A stretch of 64,000 bases of DNA from Sulfuriferula sp. AH1 (GTDB taxonomy: Bacteria; Pseudomonadota; Gammaproteobacteria; Burkholderiales; Sulfuriferulaceae). Both the position numbers and the translations under genes were made by a program. The notes under the pieces are model-generated. The model was given only the letters and a program-made list of their open reading frames with translations, did no database searches and had not been told where the DNA came from. Of this stretch, positions 1 through 7,311 are shown piece by piece; the first letter of the stretch is position 1; each line of letters begins with the position of its first letter. The DNA is taken from contig NZ_CP021138.1 in NCBI RefSeq assembly GCF_002162035.1, positions 2,790,001-2,854,000 on the forward strand. The letters are read 5' to 3'.

Positions 1-34
1 GAAATTTACCGGACGTGAGTTACGCGACACATGA
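1..34 (+). CDS. C-terminal end of NodI-like ABC transporter ATPase (partial)
   Basis: Only the last ten codons are inside the window, read in frame 2 and ending at the TGA at 32-34. The peptide KFTGRELRDT resembles the usual C-terminus of NodI/daunorubicin-type ABC ATPases, which end in T-G-R-E-L-R-[DE]. The stop overlaps the ATG of the following permease (ATGA at 31-34), the standard arrangement of an ABC-2 exporter pair. The identification rests on this short tail plus the neighbour, so it is tentative. Confidence 0.55.
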   Translation, partial: KFTGRELRDT

Positions 35-813
35 ACTACTTTGGCCACCCTCAACTGTCATGGCGCTTCATTCCGGTGTGGCGGCGCAATTTCCTGGTCT
101 GGAAAAAACTGGCCGGCCCCAGCATCCTCGGCAATCTGGCCGACCCGATGTTTTACATGCTCGGTTTCGGCTATGGCCTGGGCAGCCTGATCCCGCAAGT
201 GGGCGGCGCCAGTTATATGGCCTTTCTGTCGGCGGGTACCATCTGCTACTCCACGATGAACAGCGCCACCTTCGAAGTGCTGTATTCCGGCTTCTCGCGC
301 ATGCACGTGCAAAAAACCTGGGAAGCCATCCTCAATGCGCCGCTGACGCTGGATGACGTGATGTTTGCCGAACTGAGCTGGGGCGCATCCAAGAGTCTGC
401 TGTCCGGACTGGCGATACTTGCGGTGATCTGGGCGCTCGGCCTGCAGCAGAACTGGCTGCTGAGCCTGTGGGTGATCCCGGTGGTGGTCCTCATCGGCCT
501 CACCTTCTCCGCGATGGGGCTGGTGATGACCGCGCTGTCGCCCAGTTACGATTTCTTCATGTACTACTTTACGCTGGTCATCACCCCGATGGTGCTGCTG
601 TGCGGCGTATTCTATCCGGTAGAGCGCATGCCCGAGATTCTGCAAAATGTCGCGGCGGTGCTGCCGCTATCGCACGCCATCAATCTGGTGCGCCCGCTGA
701 TACTCGGTCATATTCCAACCGCCATCACTACCCATATCGCCGCGATGCTAGCCTGGGCCGGTGTCAGTTACTGGCTGGCAGTCGGGCTGACGCGACGCAG
801 GATACTGAAATAA
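31..813 (+). CDS. ABC-2 type transporter permease, NodJ-like
   Basis: Inner-membrane permease of 260 residues, the normal length for the NodJ/DrrB group of ABC-2 exporters. About six hydrophobic segments are visible: around residues 40-60, 65-85, 110-140, 145-170, 178-195 and 230-250. The segment LLCGVFYPVERMPEILQ, followed by P-L-S-H-A-I-N-L-V-R-P, is the conserved ABC-2 signature region. It would pair with the ATPase whose last codons overlap its start to export a lipo-oligosaccharide, polysaccharide or drug-like substrate. The substrate cannot be told from sequence. It converges with the HiPIP gene, whose end lies 18 bp downstream. Confidence 0.9.
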   Translation: MNYFGHPQLSWRFIPVWRRNFLVWKKLAGPSILGNLADPMFYMLGFGYGLGSLIPQVGGASYMAFLSAGTICYSTMNSATFEVLYSGFSRMHVQKTWEAILNAPLTLDDVMFAELSWGASKSLLSGLAILAVIWALGLQQNWLLSLWVIPVVVLIGLTFSAMGLVMTALSPSYDFFMYYFTLVITPMVLLCGVFYPVERMPEILQNVAAVLPLSHAINLVRPLILGHIPTAITTHIAAMLAWAGVSYWLAVGLTRRRILK

Positions 814-831
814 TCGATTCGCAATGCCGGA

Positions 832-1113
832 TTATTGCTGAAAATACTGACACCAGCCATGCGGATTGATATCGCCTTCAACCAACCTGCATGCGCCATT
901 GCCCTTTCCTGATTTGACGGCAATATAATGCACGCAGTCATCGCAATCGGGCTTGCCTTTCAGGTGAATTTCATAATGCGCACTCGCCTTTGTCATCTTG
1001 GCCGCAGCGGCATCTCTTATTAGCACCGTGGGAATAATAGATATCCCCGCCAGCGAAGCTGATGTTTTTAAAAGATCACGACGCGACACCACCCGGTTTT
1101 TGATTTTATCCAT
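832..1113 (-). CDS. High-potential iron-sulfur protein (HiPIP), Tat-exported
   Basis: A 93-residue precursor of a small periplasmic [4Fe-4S] electron carrier. The N-terminus carries a twin-arginine signal (SRRDLLKTSASLAG followed by a hydrophobic stretch and an Ala-rich cleavage region near residue 38). The four cluster cysteines follow the HiPIP pattern: C-x2-C in PDCDDC, one in GACRLVEG, and one in HGWCQYF. HiPIPs shuttle electrons from bc1-type complexes or thiosulfate/iron oxidation to oxidases or reaction centres. The gene is the last in the exbD-tonB-receptor-exbB-phosphoesterase run, 31 bp after the phosphoesterase stop, so it may be co-transcribed. A functional link between these genes is not obvious. 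Confidence 0.93.
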   Translation of the reverse strand: MDKIKNRVVSRRDLLKTSASLAGISIIPTVLIRDAAAAKMTKASAHYEIHLKGKPDCDDCVHYIAVKSGKGNGACRLVEGDINPHGWCQYFQQ

Positions 1114-1144
1114 AGCACCCCCCTAGACCAATTTCATTAATATC

Positions 1145-2842
1145 TTATTTCCCAAAATCAAACAAAGGCATCAAATCACCTAGCGCCGGACGATTTAGCG
1201 GTATGTAAGGATTCTTTTTATTGGATACAGGATTCGGCAGGTTATCGCGGCTACGCTGCGACAGCGTCGGCAAATTCCAGTTACGTTCAATAAATTTGGC
1301 GATGGAAGCATGGTCATAATAGGTATGATCGACTGCCCCCTTGCGCGCATAAGGCGAAACAGCGATCATCGGCACCCGCGTACCGTCACCGAAGAAATCC
1401 AGGAATTGCACATATCCGGAATCATAGTAGCCGCCACCTTCGTCAAACGTGATAAGAATGGCCGTCTTTTTCCACAATGCCGGATTGGCTTTGACCCGGT
1501 CGACCACATCCTTGACCAGTTCTTCAAAGCCGGTTTCCATCGCATAGCCGGGGTGACCGGAAATACTGTCATAGGTCGAAATAAAAGTAACTGCCGGGAA
1601 GTGTCTGGCATCTTTTACATCCACATAAAACTGTTGCAGATCCAGCAGCCTGTTCTGGTCAGCACCTGTCATGGTCGACTTGAAGAATGTCAACGGGTCG
1701 CACATGCCGCAATATTCCCTGTCAACTTTTTTACCATCATTACGCCCGCCGCTGTACCACTTCCACGACAGTCCCGCCGCGCTCATGGTATCGCCAATAG
1801 TCGGCATGACCTGGGGTGGCAGCAACCATTTATCGTGTCCCAACGTAATCGACTGAAGATTCGCCGTATAGGATGGATCAAGATTGTTAACCATGTAATA
1901 GGTGCCTGGCTCACAGTTGCCATTATTGAACGGACGATAAGGCAAACTGTTCAGATAATGCTGGATGGGTGCGACTCCATCGGCAGCCTGATCTGCGCAC
2001 TGCACATAAACGCCGCCGTTTTCCACGAGCTGCTTGCCATTTTTGAGCAATTGCAATCGCAATATCTGCTCGACAGGAGGCACGGCTTTCTTGCCGTTCT
2101 CGGTATGAATAGCCACATCAGCCGCTACGATAGCCACATAATTTGCGGCGGTTCCTCCGAGAATTGCCTGATGATAGTTATCGGCAATCGCGTAACGCTC
2201 GGCCAGCTGTCTGAAATACGGCGCATCCCCCTGAGCCATGTTGTAAAAACCCATGGCCACAGCACCCTGATGGGTAGGTACCGACTCGACTGCGTTAATA
2301 TCGTTTCCACGATAAAAACCGAAATTTTCCGCCGTCCATACAAACAAGTCGCTGGCCCCGCCATTCACCTGCTGCCACATCTGAAAAAACCGGTGAATCG
2401 GATCGCCCGTATGCGCGCCGGCACTTACATAAGTGGTGATCTGAAACGGCCCGTTTGCCAACTCGGCCGGGAACCGGGAATCCGGTACGCCTTGTTGCTG
2501 GCCTACAGCCCCGGAAGCATAGGGCTGTGGCAATATACGGTAGCTTCCGGTGATAGGCGGCGTCGGGCTATAACCTTTGCTCATGTCCGCCGTTTTCTGG
2601 GCAGCCAAATGGTAATTTGGTCCCGGAGTTCCGTCCTCACGCACAATGCCTGCGGAAAGAAGGTTCCTGATCGATTGCCCATTTGGAGTTTTATAAACAC
2701 CGTATAGATTATCGAACGAACGATTCTCACCCACTACGACTATCACATGCTCGATGGGAGTAGTCGCTTTGGGTGCAGCACCCGCGTGCAGCGGCAGCAT
2801 GCCAATGACTGCAGCCGTGGTAACGGCAAAGCGTGACAGCAT
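1145..2842 (-). CDS. Secreted phosphoesterase (acid phosphatase / phospholipase C family)
   Basis: A 565-residue protein with a Sec signal peptide (about residues 1-22, ending in HAGAA). It is followed by the family signature EHVIVVVGENRSFDNLYG, in which E and N of GENRSFDN are the metal-binding and nucleophile region of the phosphoesterase family PF04185 (AcpA, phospholipase C). Further conserved blocks are IADNYHQAILGGTAANY and, near the C-terminus, TFDEGGGYYDSGYV and RVPMIAVSPYARKGAVDHTYYDHASIAKFIERNW. It would hydrolyse phosphate monoesters or phosphodiesters in the periplasm or outside the cell. The gene lies 37 bp after exbB in a TonB-system operon, suggesting that released phosphate or organic product is imported by the neighbouring receptor. 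Confidence 0.9.
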   Translation of the reverse strand: MLSRFAVTTAAVIGMLPLHAGAAPKATTPIEHVIVVVGENRSFDNLYGVYKTPNGQSIRNLLSAGIVREDGTPGPNYHLAAQKTADMSKGYSPTPPITGSYRILPQPYASGAVGQQQGVPDSRFPAELANGPFQITTYVSAGAHTGDPIHRFFQMWQQVNGGASDLFVWTAENFGFYRGNDINAVESVPTHQGAVAMGFYNMAQGDAPYFRQLAERYAIADNYHQAILGGTAANYVAIVAADVAIHTENGKKAVPPVEQILRLQLLKNGKQLVENGGVYVQCADQAADGVAPIQHYLNSLPYRPFNNGNCEPGTYYMVNNLDPSYTANLQSITLGHDKWLLPPQVMPTIGDTMSAAGLSWKWYSGGRNDGKKVDREYCGMCDPLTFFKSTMTGADQNRLLDLQQFYVDVKDARHFPAVTFISTYDSISGHPGYAMETGFEELVKDVVDRVKANPALWKKTAILITFDEGGGYYDSGYVQFLDFFGDGTRVPMIAVSPYARKGAVDHTYYDHASIAKFIERNWNLPTLSQRSRDNLPNPVSNKKNPYIPLNRPALGDLMPLFDFGK

Positions 2843-2879
2843 GATAAATCCTCACATTGATGGCTGCAGCCGGGTCACT

Positions 2880-3482
2880 TTAACGTGCGCCCAGCAAGGT
2901 CAGGGTAATCAGTTTCATCTGATTGGTTACTTCTTCTGCTTTGGCATTGAAATAGTTGTAGAACAACATCGCATACATGGCGATGAAAATGCCCACGCCG
3001 GTAGCGTACAGGGCCGTACCAATGCCGCGGCTGACGGCGGCCGGATCGGCGGCAACATTGCCTGACGACAAACTGTAGAAGGCATCAATAATGCCCAGTA
3101 TGGTACCTAGCAGACCCAACAGAGGGGATAGCGTAATGATCGTATCCAGTATCCATAACCGGGAAATAACGGTGGGCTGCTTTTCCACATAAATCGACTG
3201 GGCGATGTATTCCATCTGCTCATGCCCATGATTTTCCTGCGACGCTTCAACCACTTCGCAAATCGCTTTTGCCTGAGGGCTCTTGTGATCCTTGAAAACA
3301 TCCAGTATTTCGCCATGCAGGCTTTTATCGTGCAGGTGGCTGCGAATGAAACCCACTACATCCTTGCCTTCGCGCAAAGTCGCTGCGAAGTAAATAAATC
3401 GTTCGATAATTACATAGGTAGCAAGCAGAATCACCGCTACCATGATGTACATAACAATGTCGTGTATCTGTGTGAACGTCAT
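2880..3482 (-). CDS. exbB: ExbB/MotA/TolQ-family proton channel
   Basis: A 200-residue inner-membrane protein with three hydrophobic segments: residues 8-28, 112-135 and about 155-180. The conserved ExbB region ILDTIITLSPLLGLLGTILGIIDAF is followed by RGIGTALYATGVGIFIAMYAMLFYNYF. Together with ExbD it forms the proton-driven motor that energises TonB. It lies between the receptor gene and the phosphoesterase gene, unlike the usual exbB-exbD adjacency; exbD is at the other end of the operon. A strong terminator-like hairpin separates it from the receptor gene, so it may be expressed at a lower level than the upstream genes. Confidence 0.92.
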   Translation of the reverse strand: MTFTQIHDIVMYIMVAVILLATYVIIERFIYFAATLREGKDVVGFIRSHLHDKSLHGEILDVFKDHKSPQAKAICEVVEASQENHGHEQMEYIAQSIYVEKQPTVISRLWILDTIITLSPLLGLLGTILGIIDAFYSLSSGNVAADPAAVSRGIGTALYATGVGIFIAMYAMLFYNYFNAKAEEVTNQMKLITLTLLGAR

Positions 3483-3493
3483 AACAAATTCCT

Positions 3494-3523
3494 TGAAAAA
3501 ACCGGAACCCGAACGGGTTCCGG
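3494..3523 (-). terminator. Rho-independent terminator or attenuator after the TonB-dependent receptor gene
   Basis: On the minus strand, 17 bases after the receptor stop codon, a 9 bp GC-rich stem (CCGGAACCC / GGGTTCCGG, arms 3502-3510 and 3515-3523) is followed by a run of six T. That is the form of an intrinsic terminator. It sits inside the apparent operon, so it probably acts as partial termination that reduces exbB and phosphoesterase expression. Confidence 0.7.
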
Positions 3524-3539
3524 TCGATTGCCAGCCTGC

Positions 3540-5747
3540 TTAAAACTTGCCTGTTACGCTAAAGAACACTTGACGCGGTGCGCCAACCTGCAAAGTCTGC
3601 GTGGTGCCATTCGGATCGGAATAACCAAAGCCGTTGGTGCCCATTGAAGCAAAGTACTGTTTGTCGAGCAGATTGTTGATGTTGACCTGCGCCTTGACTT
3701 CCTTCAGGAAACCGACATTCTTCGTGCGATAACCCGCACCCAGATTCCACAGCCAGCGCGCATCTACAGAGTTATCGTTGGAATAGGTGTAGTAGCGCTT
3801 GGAAGTATAATCACCGCCTAAACGCGCAAACCATGTACCGTCGTCATAAGCCAGTTCGGTTTTGAACATTTGCTCCGGCACACCGACAACCTGCTTGCCG
3901 CTTACGTATTGAACAGTGGAGCCGTTAACGTAGTTGTCCTTGTACTGGGTGCTGTTAATGCTCAGCGCATTGAACCAGGACCAGGTGCGGGCCAGTTTCC
4001 AGTTCAGGCTCAGATCGAAACCGTTGGACTCGACTTTGCCCACGTTCGCCAGAACAGTCGGACTGCCGACAATCCCCGCGCCACTGCTGATGCTCAGCAG
4101 ACGGTCGTAGAAGTCCACGTGGTACAGCGACAAAACGCCGTCCAGCTTCTCGTGATGGAAACGCCAGCCGCCTTCATAGGTATCCGATGTTTCCGGACGC
4201 AGATCGCCCTGGATCGCCGCGAAACCGGCCTGAGTCGTGCTAAACGGCTGGGTGTAGATTGCACGCATGTTTTGCGCAAATCCAGCGAAAAGTTCGTTGG
4301 ACTGATCCAGCTTGTACACCATACTCAACTGCGGAAGGAAAGATTTCTTGGAAGTAATCGTGCCGGACGGGTAGTTTGCACCGGTCGTTTCAGTACCGGT
4401 CACATCCACCTTGGGCGACTTGAAGCCGGCATTCACCGTCAAACGCGGCGAAACGGTGATGGTGTCCTGGGCATACCATTGCATGGTTTTCTCGGTGTAG
4501 TTGAACGCCCAGTCGGTACGGAACGGATTGGAAGGAATCACATACGGGCTCAGCGGATCGGTTGCCGTGGTGGCATAATAGCGGCGAGCTTGATCGAAGT
4601 CGTCGTTTTCATACCACAGACCGCCGTTCAGCTTGTGCTTGCCCATCGTATAAGTCAGGCTGGACAACAGGCCGGTACGGTCGATGTCATACTCGGTCGT
4701 ACGCACGGACGGCGTATTGCTCACTGGCGACAGCACATAAGGCGTCCACCACAAGCCGGCACCGTGGTTGGTGTGCTTGTAAATGGTGTTCTTCCAGCGC
4801 AGGTTATCGTTGATCTTGGAATCCAGGGTTACACCGCCCAGATAATCTTCACGTATACCGGAACCGGCATAATACGCATCGTCAACCGAGGTTTCACCGC
4901 TGGTCCAGATACCTTGCGAAGACTGGATGGCTTTTTGCCAGTCCGGGTAGTAGTTATCCCAGTTGTAACCCAAACGGCCCAGCATCTCCTTGGACATATC
5001 CTGGTAATCGACTTCCTGGCGATCGGACCAGTTCAAGAAGGCAGACAGCTTGCTTTCGCCGAAGAATTGCACGTATTTGGTATTGATCTGCTTATTGCGC
5101 TGCTCGCCGTGACCTTTCCATTTGTCGGAATTCTGATCTACTGCACTGATATAGAACTTGCCGCCATTGCTCAAACGACCGGTATCCAGGCGAAAATAGC
5201 TGCGGCGCGAGAAGTCGCCGCCCAGCATCTGGCTGGCAACCGCACCGGATTGCTCATCAGGGTCGGTCGAATAAAACTGCACTGTGCCACCCAGATTGCT
5301 GGTGGAAGCGGTATCGAGGGAGCCGGTACCTTGCGACACCTGCGCATGCGAAATATTCTCGGTCGAAATGGCACGCGAAATATGCAGACCGTTGTGGTTG
5401 CCGTAGCTCATGTCACCCAATGGCACATCATCCAGTGTATAGCCCAGCTGATTCGAGCTGAAACCACGCACACTGATGGTGGTAGACCACTCATAGGCAC
5501 CGAAACTGTCGCTGGATTCAAAGTGCACACCTGGCACCTTGTCCAGCACTTTCAGCGGACTGCTGCCTGGCGCAGCTTCCTCTATATCCTTCTTTGAAAG
5601 ATTCTGTACCTGGCGGGTTTGTCCCTGACCGAACACCGAAATTTCATCGGTTTGAACCGCATCATCCTGCGCATAAGCGCTGCTCATAAGCGCTGAGGAA
5701 ACCAGCAATACAAGCGGACGAAGAGATAGCGCTTTACTCATTTTCAA
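3540..5747 (-). CDS. TonB-dependent outer-membrane receptor
   Basis: A 735-residue receptor with a signal peptide (residues 1-26, ending SAYAQ). A TonB-box-like segment (DEISVFGQGQTRQVQ) is followed by a plug domain: PLKVLDKVPGVHFESSD, then TTISVRGFSSNQLGYTLDDVPLG. The C-terminal barrel ends in the typical aromatic strand VFFSVTGKF. The plug is FecA/FpvA-like in general form, but the ligand is not evident. Its position between tonB and exbB, with a secreted phosphoesterase in the same operon, suggests uptake of a product of that enzyme or an organophosphate-bound nutrient. This is inferred from context only. ATG at 5747 is preceded by an A/G-rich Shine-Dalgarno-like stretch. Confidence 0.93.
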   Translation of the reverse strand: MKMSKALSLRPLVLLVSSALMSSAYAQDDAVQTDEISVFGQGQTRQVQNLSKKDIEEAAPGSSPLKVLDKVPGVHFESSDSFGAYEWSTTISVRGFSSNQLGYTLDDVPLGDMSYGNHNGLHISRAISTENISHAQVSQGTGSLDTASTSNLGGTVQFYSTDPDEQSGAVASQMLGGDFSRRSYFRLDTGRLSNGGKFYISAVDQNSDKWKGHGEQRNKQINTKYVQFFGESKLSAFLNWSDRQEVDYQDMSKEMLGRLGYNWDNYYPDWQKAIQSSQGIWTSGETSVDDAYYAGSGIREDYLGGVTLDSKINDNLRWKNTIYKHTNHGAGLWWTPYVLSPVSNTPSVRTTEYDIDRTGLLSSLTYTMGKHKLNGGLWYENDDFDQARRYYATTATDPLSPYVIPSNPFRTDWAFNYTEKTMQWYAQDTITVSPRLTVNAGFKSPKVDVTGTETTGANYPSGTITSKKSFLPQLSMVYKLDQSNELFAGFAQNMRAIYTQPFSTTQAGFAAIQGDLRPETSDTYEGGWRFHHEKLDGVLSLYHVDFYDRLLSISSGAGIVGSPTVLANVGKVESNGFDLSLNWKLARTWSWFNALSINSTQYKDNYVNGSTVQYVSGKQVVGVPEQMFKTELAYDDGTWFARLGGDYTSKRYYTYSNDNSVDARWLWNLGAGYRTKNVGFLKEVKAQVNINNLLDKQYFASMGTNGFGYSDPNGTTQTLQVGAPRQVFFSVTGKF

Positions 5748-5786
5748 ACTCCCTGATTAGAAAAAAGCCGGCACATATTCAACCAG

Positions 5787-6524
5787 CTAGTAATTGATGG
5801 AAAAAACCAGTTTGGTACGAAATTCCTTCTGGTTTTCCCCTACCCAGGCATCTGGCGGAAATGATGCAAAAGTCGCAGAACGTACCGCGCGCAAAGCCGC
5901 CTGGTCCAGCAATGCGTAACCTGATGATGTAGCCACTTCGGCACGCACAAGCGTGCCTGTACGATCCAGCACGTACACCACCTCAACCACCCCACTCATG
6001 CCCAAATCGCGGGCTGAATCCGGAAAAATCTTCTTGCGTTCGATCTGCGTACGGACATCTTGGGCAAACCGGCCTTCAGCTGCGGCATTGCGTTGCACAG
6101 GTGCCGGTGCCGGCTCAGCCTTGGGCATTGCTTTTTCATGTGGCGCCACAGGGGGCGCAGGGTCGGCTCTCGGTAGTGTCCTGGCCAGCGGATCAACCGC
6201 AGCATCAGGCACGCTTACCGGTTTCGCTTCTGGCACCGGGGACGGCTTGGCGACGACCGGGGAACGGACTGGCTTCTGCGCAGCCGGCTTGGGAGGCGGC
6301 TCCTTGGGTTTTGGCTGCTCAAGCGGCGGCAACTCGACCGGCTTTGGCAGCTCCACCGGGGGATCGGCCAGAGTGATTTGGATGGGTTGCTCGACAGGCA
6401 TCGCTTCATGCCGGATAGCCATGTGCGAAATCGCCAATGCCAGCAGCACGCCCACCAGAAATGAACTGCCACTTGCAATCCATTCGCGCTTGTCATACAC
6501 CATGGGGATAGTTGCAGTGCTCAT
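5787..6524 (-). CDS. tonB: Energy transducer TonB
   Basis: A 245-residue TonB protein. A single N-terminal membrane segment (about residues 16-36) is followed by a long periplasmic Pro/Lys/Glu-rich spacer (LPKPVELPPLEQPKPKEPPP and onwards, residues 55-140). The C-terminal TonB domain contains FPDSARDLGMSGVVEVVYVLDRTG and SSGYALLDQAALRAVRSATF, the typical S-G-x2-x-LD-x-AA-x2-[AV] pattern. It links the ExbB/ExbD motor to the receptor encoded immediately downstream. A dedicated TonB next to one receptor suggests a specialised uptake system. Confidence 0.95.
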   Translation of the reverse strand: MSTATIPMVYDKREWIASGSSFLVGVLLALAISHMAIRHEAMPVEQPIQITLADPPVELPKPVELPPLEQPKPKEPPPKPAAQKPVRSPVVAKPSPVPEAKPVSVPDAAVDPLARTLPRADPAPPVAPHEKAMPKAEPAPAPVQRNAAAEGRFAQDVRTQIERKKIFPDSARDLGMSGVVEVVYVLDRTGTLVRAEVATSSGYALLDQAALRAVRSATFASFPPDAWVGENQKEFRTKLVFSINY

Positions 6525-6545
6525 GTCTTCACTCCGACGGCATTC

Positions 6546-6953
6546 CTATTTATGCGCAGAAGCAATAGCAACTGACGTGATACCGGCTGACTTCACGGTA
6601 TCCATCACGTCAATCAGTTGCTGAACCGAAGCATCCCGGTCACTGTTGACGACAACGTCAACGGCTTTGTTAGTCTGAACAAGTTTGAGCAAGGCCGCAT
6701 GCAGTCCATCCAGGGAATAACTCACCCCGTCCAGCTGTACCTGCCCATCTTTGGTAACAGTCACTACGGCATGTGTCCGTACCTCCAGTTTTTCGGGCTT
6801 GCTGGAAGTCGGCAATTGCGTCTTGAGTCCCAGCGCAGGAATCACGTTCAAGCTAATCAGCACAAAAAAAACCAGCAGAAACATCATGACGTCAATCATG
6901 GGGATAATCTCGATACGAGCCTTGCGCCGGGGCTCTTCATGCCAAAACAACAT
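6546..6953 (-). CDS. exbD: Biopolymer transport protein ExbD
   Basis: A 135-residue protein with a short cytoplasmic N-terminus (MLFWHEEPRRKARIEIIP), one membrane helix beginning MIDVMMFLLVFFVLISL that contains the proton-carrying Asp typical of ExbD/TolR, and a periplasmic domain. The last part, VVVNSDRDASVQQLIDVMDTVKSAGITSVAIAS, is the classical ExbD C-terminal fold. It is the first gene of the minus-strand TonB operon and is divergent from gltB; the 358 bp gap between them must hold both promoters. Confidence 0.94.
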   Translation of the reverse strand: MLFWHEEPRRKARIEIIPMIDVMMFLLVFFVLISLNVIPALGLKTQLPTSSKPEKLEVRTHAVVTVTKDGQVQLDGVSYSLDGLHAALLKLVQTNKAVDVVVNSDRDASVQQLIDVMDTVKSAGITSVAIASAHK

Positions 6954-7245
6954 AAGAATCCTTAACTCGGGAAATGTTACAAAAAATCACAAACCGTTAC
7001 TGTCGGTTACAATATCTTCAGCATTCTGAAAGGAACGAATGACAACCTTAAAAAGGATTTATTAATAATTTATTAAATTAGAACAAGCTTATATAAAGTG
7101 ACTGACGCCTGTTATACCTGCCTTGATGGCTGTAACCGCATGATAACGATCTGTGTTATCTCGCCATCAGCAACGATCCGCGTCTGCAGTACGGCATTGC
7201 GCCAACAGAAGAAGCCTGAATTCATGGTAAAAATTTATATTAGCA

Positions 7246-7275
7246 TTGCCTGATACCGCTTGAACGAGGTAGAAT
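7246..7275 (+). promoter_or_regulatory. Putative sigma-70 promoter of gltB in the 358 bp exbD-gltB gap
   Basis: TTGCCT at 7246-7251 and TAGAAT at 7270-7275 are separated by 18 bases and lie about 40 bases before the gltB ATG. The rest of the 6954-7311 gap holds no convincing ORF. Its exbD-proximal part (about 7040-7110) is AT-rich and is where the divergent exbD promoter is expected, but no clear consensus was found there. Confidence 0.35.
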
Positions 7276-7311
7276 CGAGGACATTTCGTTTTAACTTTTA
7301 TATCGCTACCA

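Noticed and set aside
1310-2707. Long plus-strand open frame (465 codons) opposite the phosphoesterase gene
   Set aside because: It lies wholly antisense to a gene with clear family motifs and signal peptide, has no ribosome site, and its product shows no domain; a GC-rich shadow frame.
3870-5597. 575-codon plus-strand frame opposite the TonB-dependent receptor
   Set aside because: Antisense shadow of a well-supported receptor; composition typical of a complementary frame.
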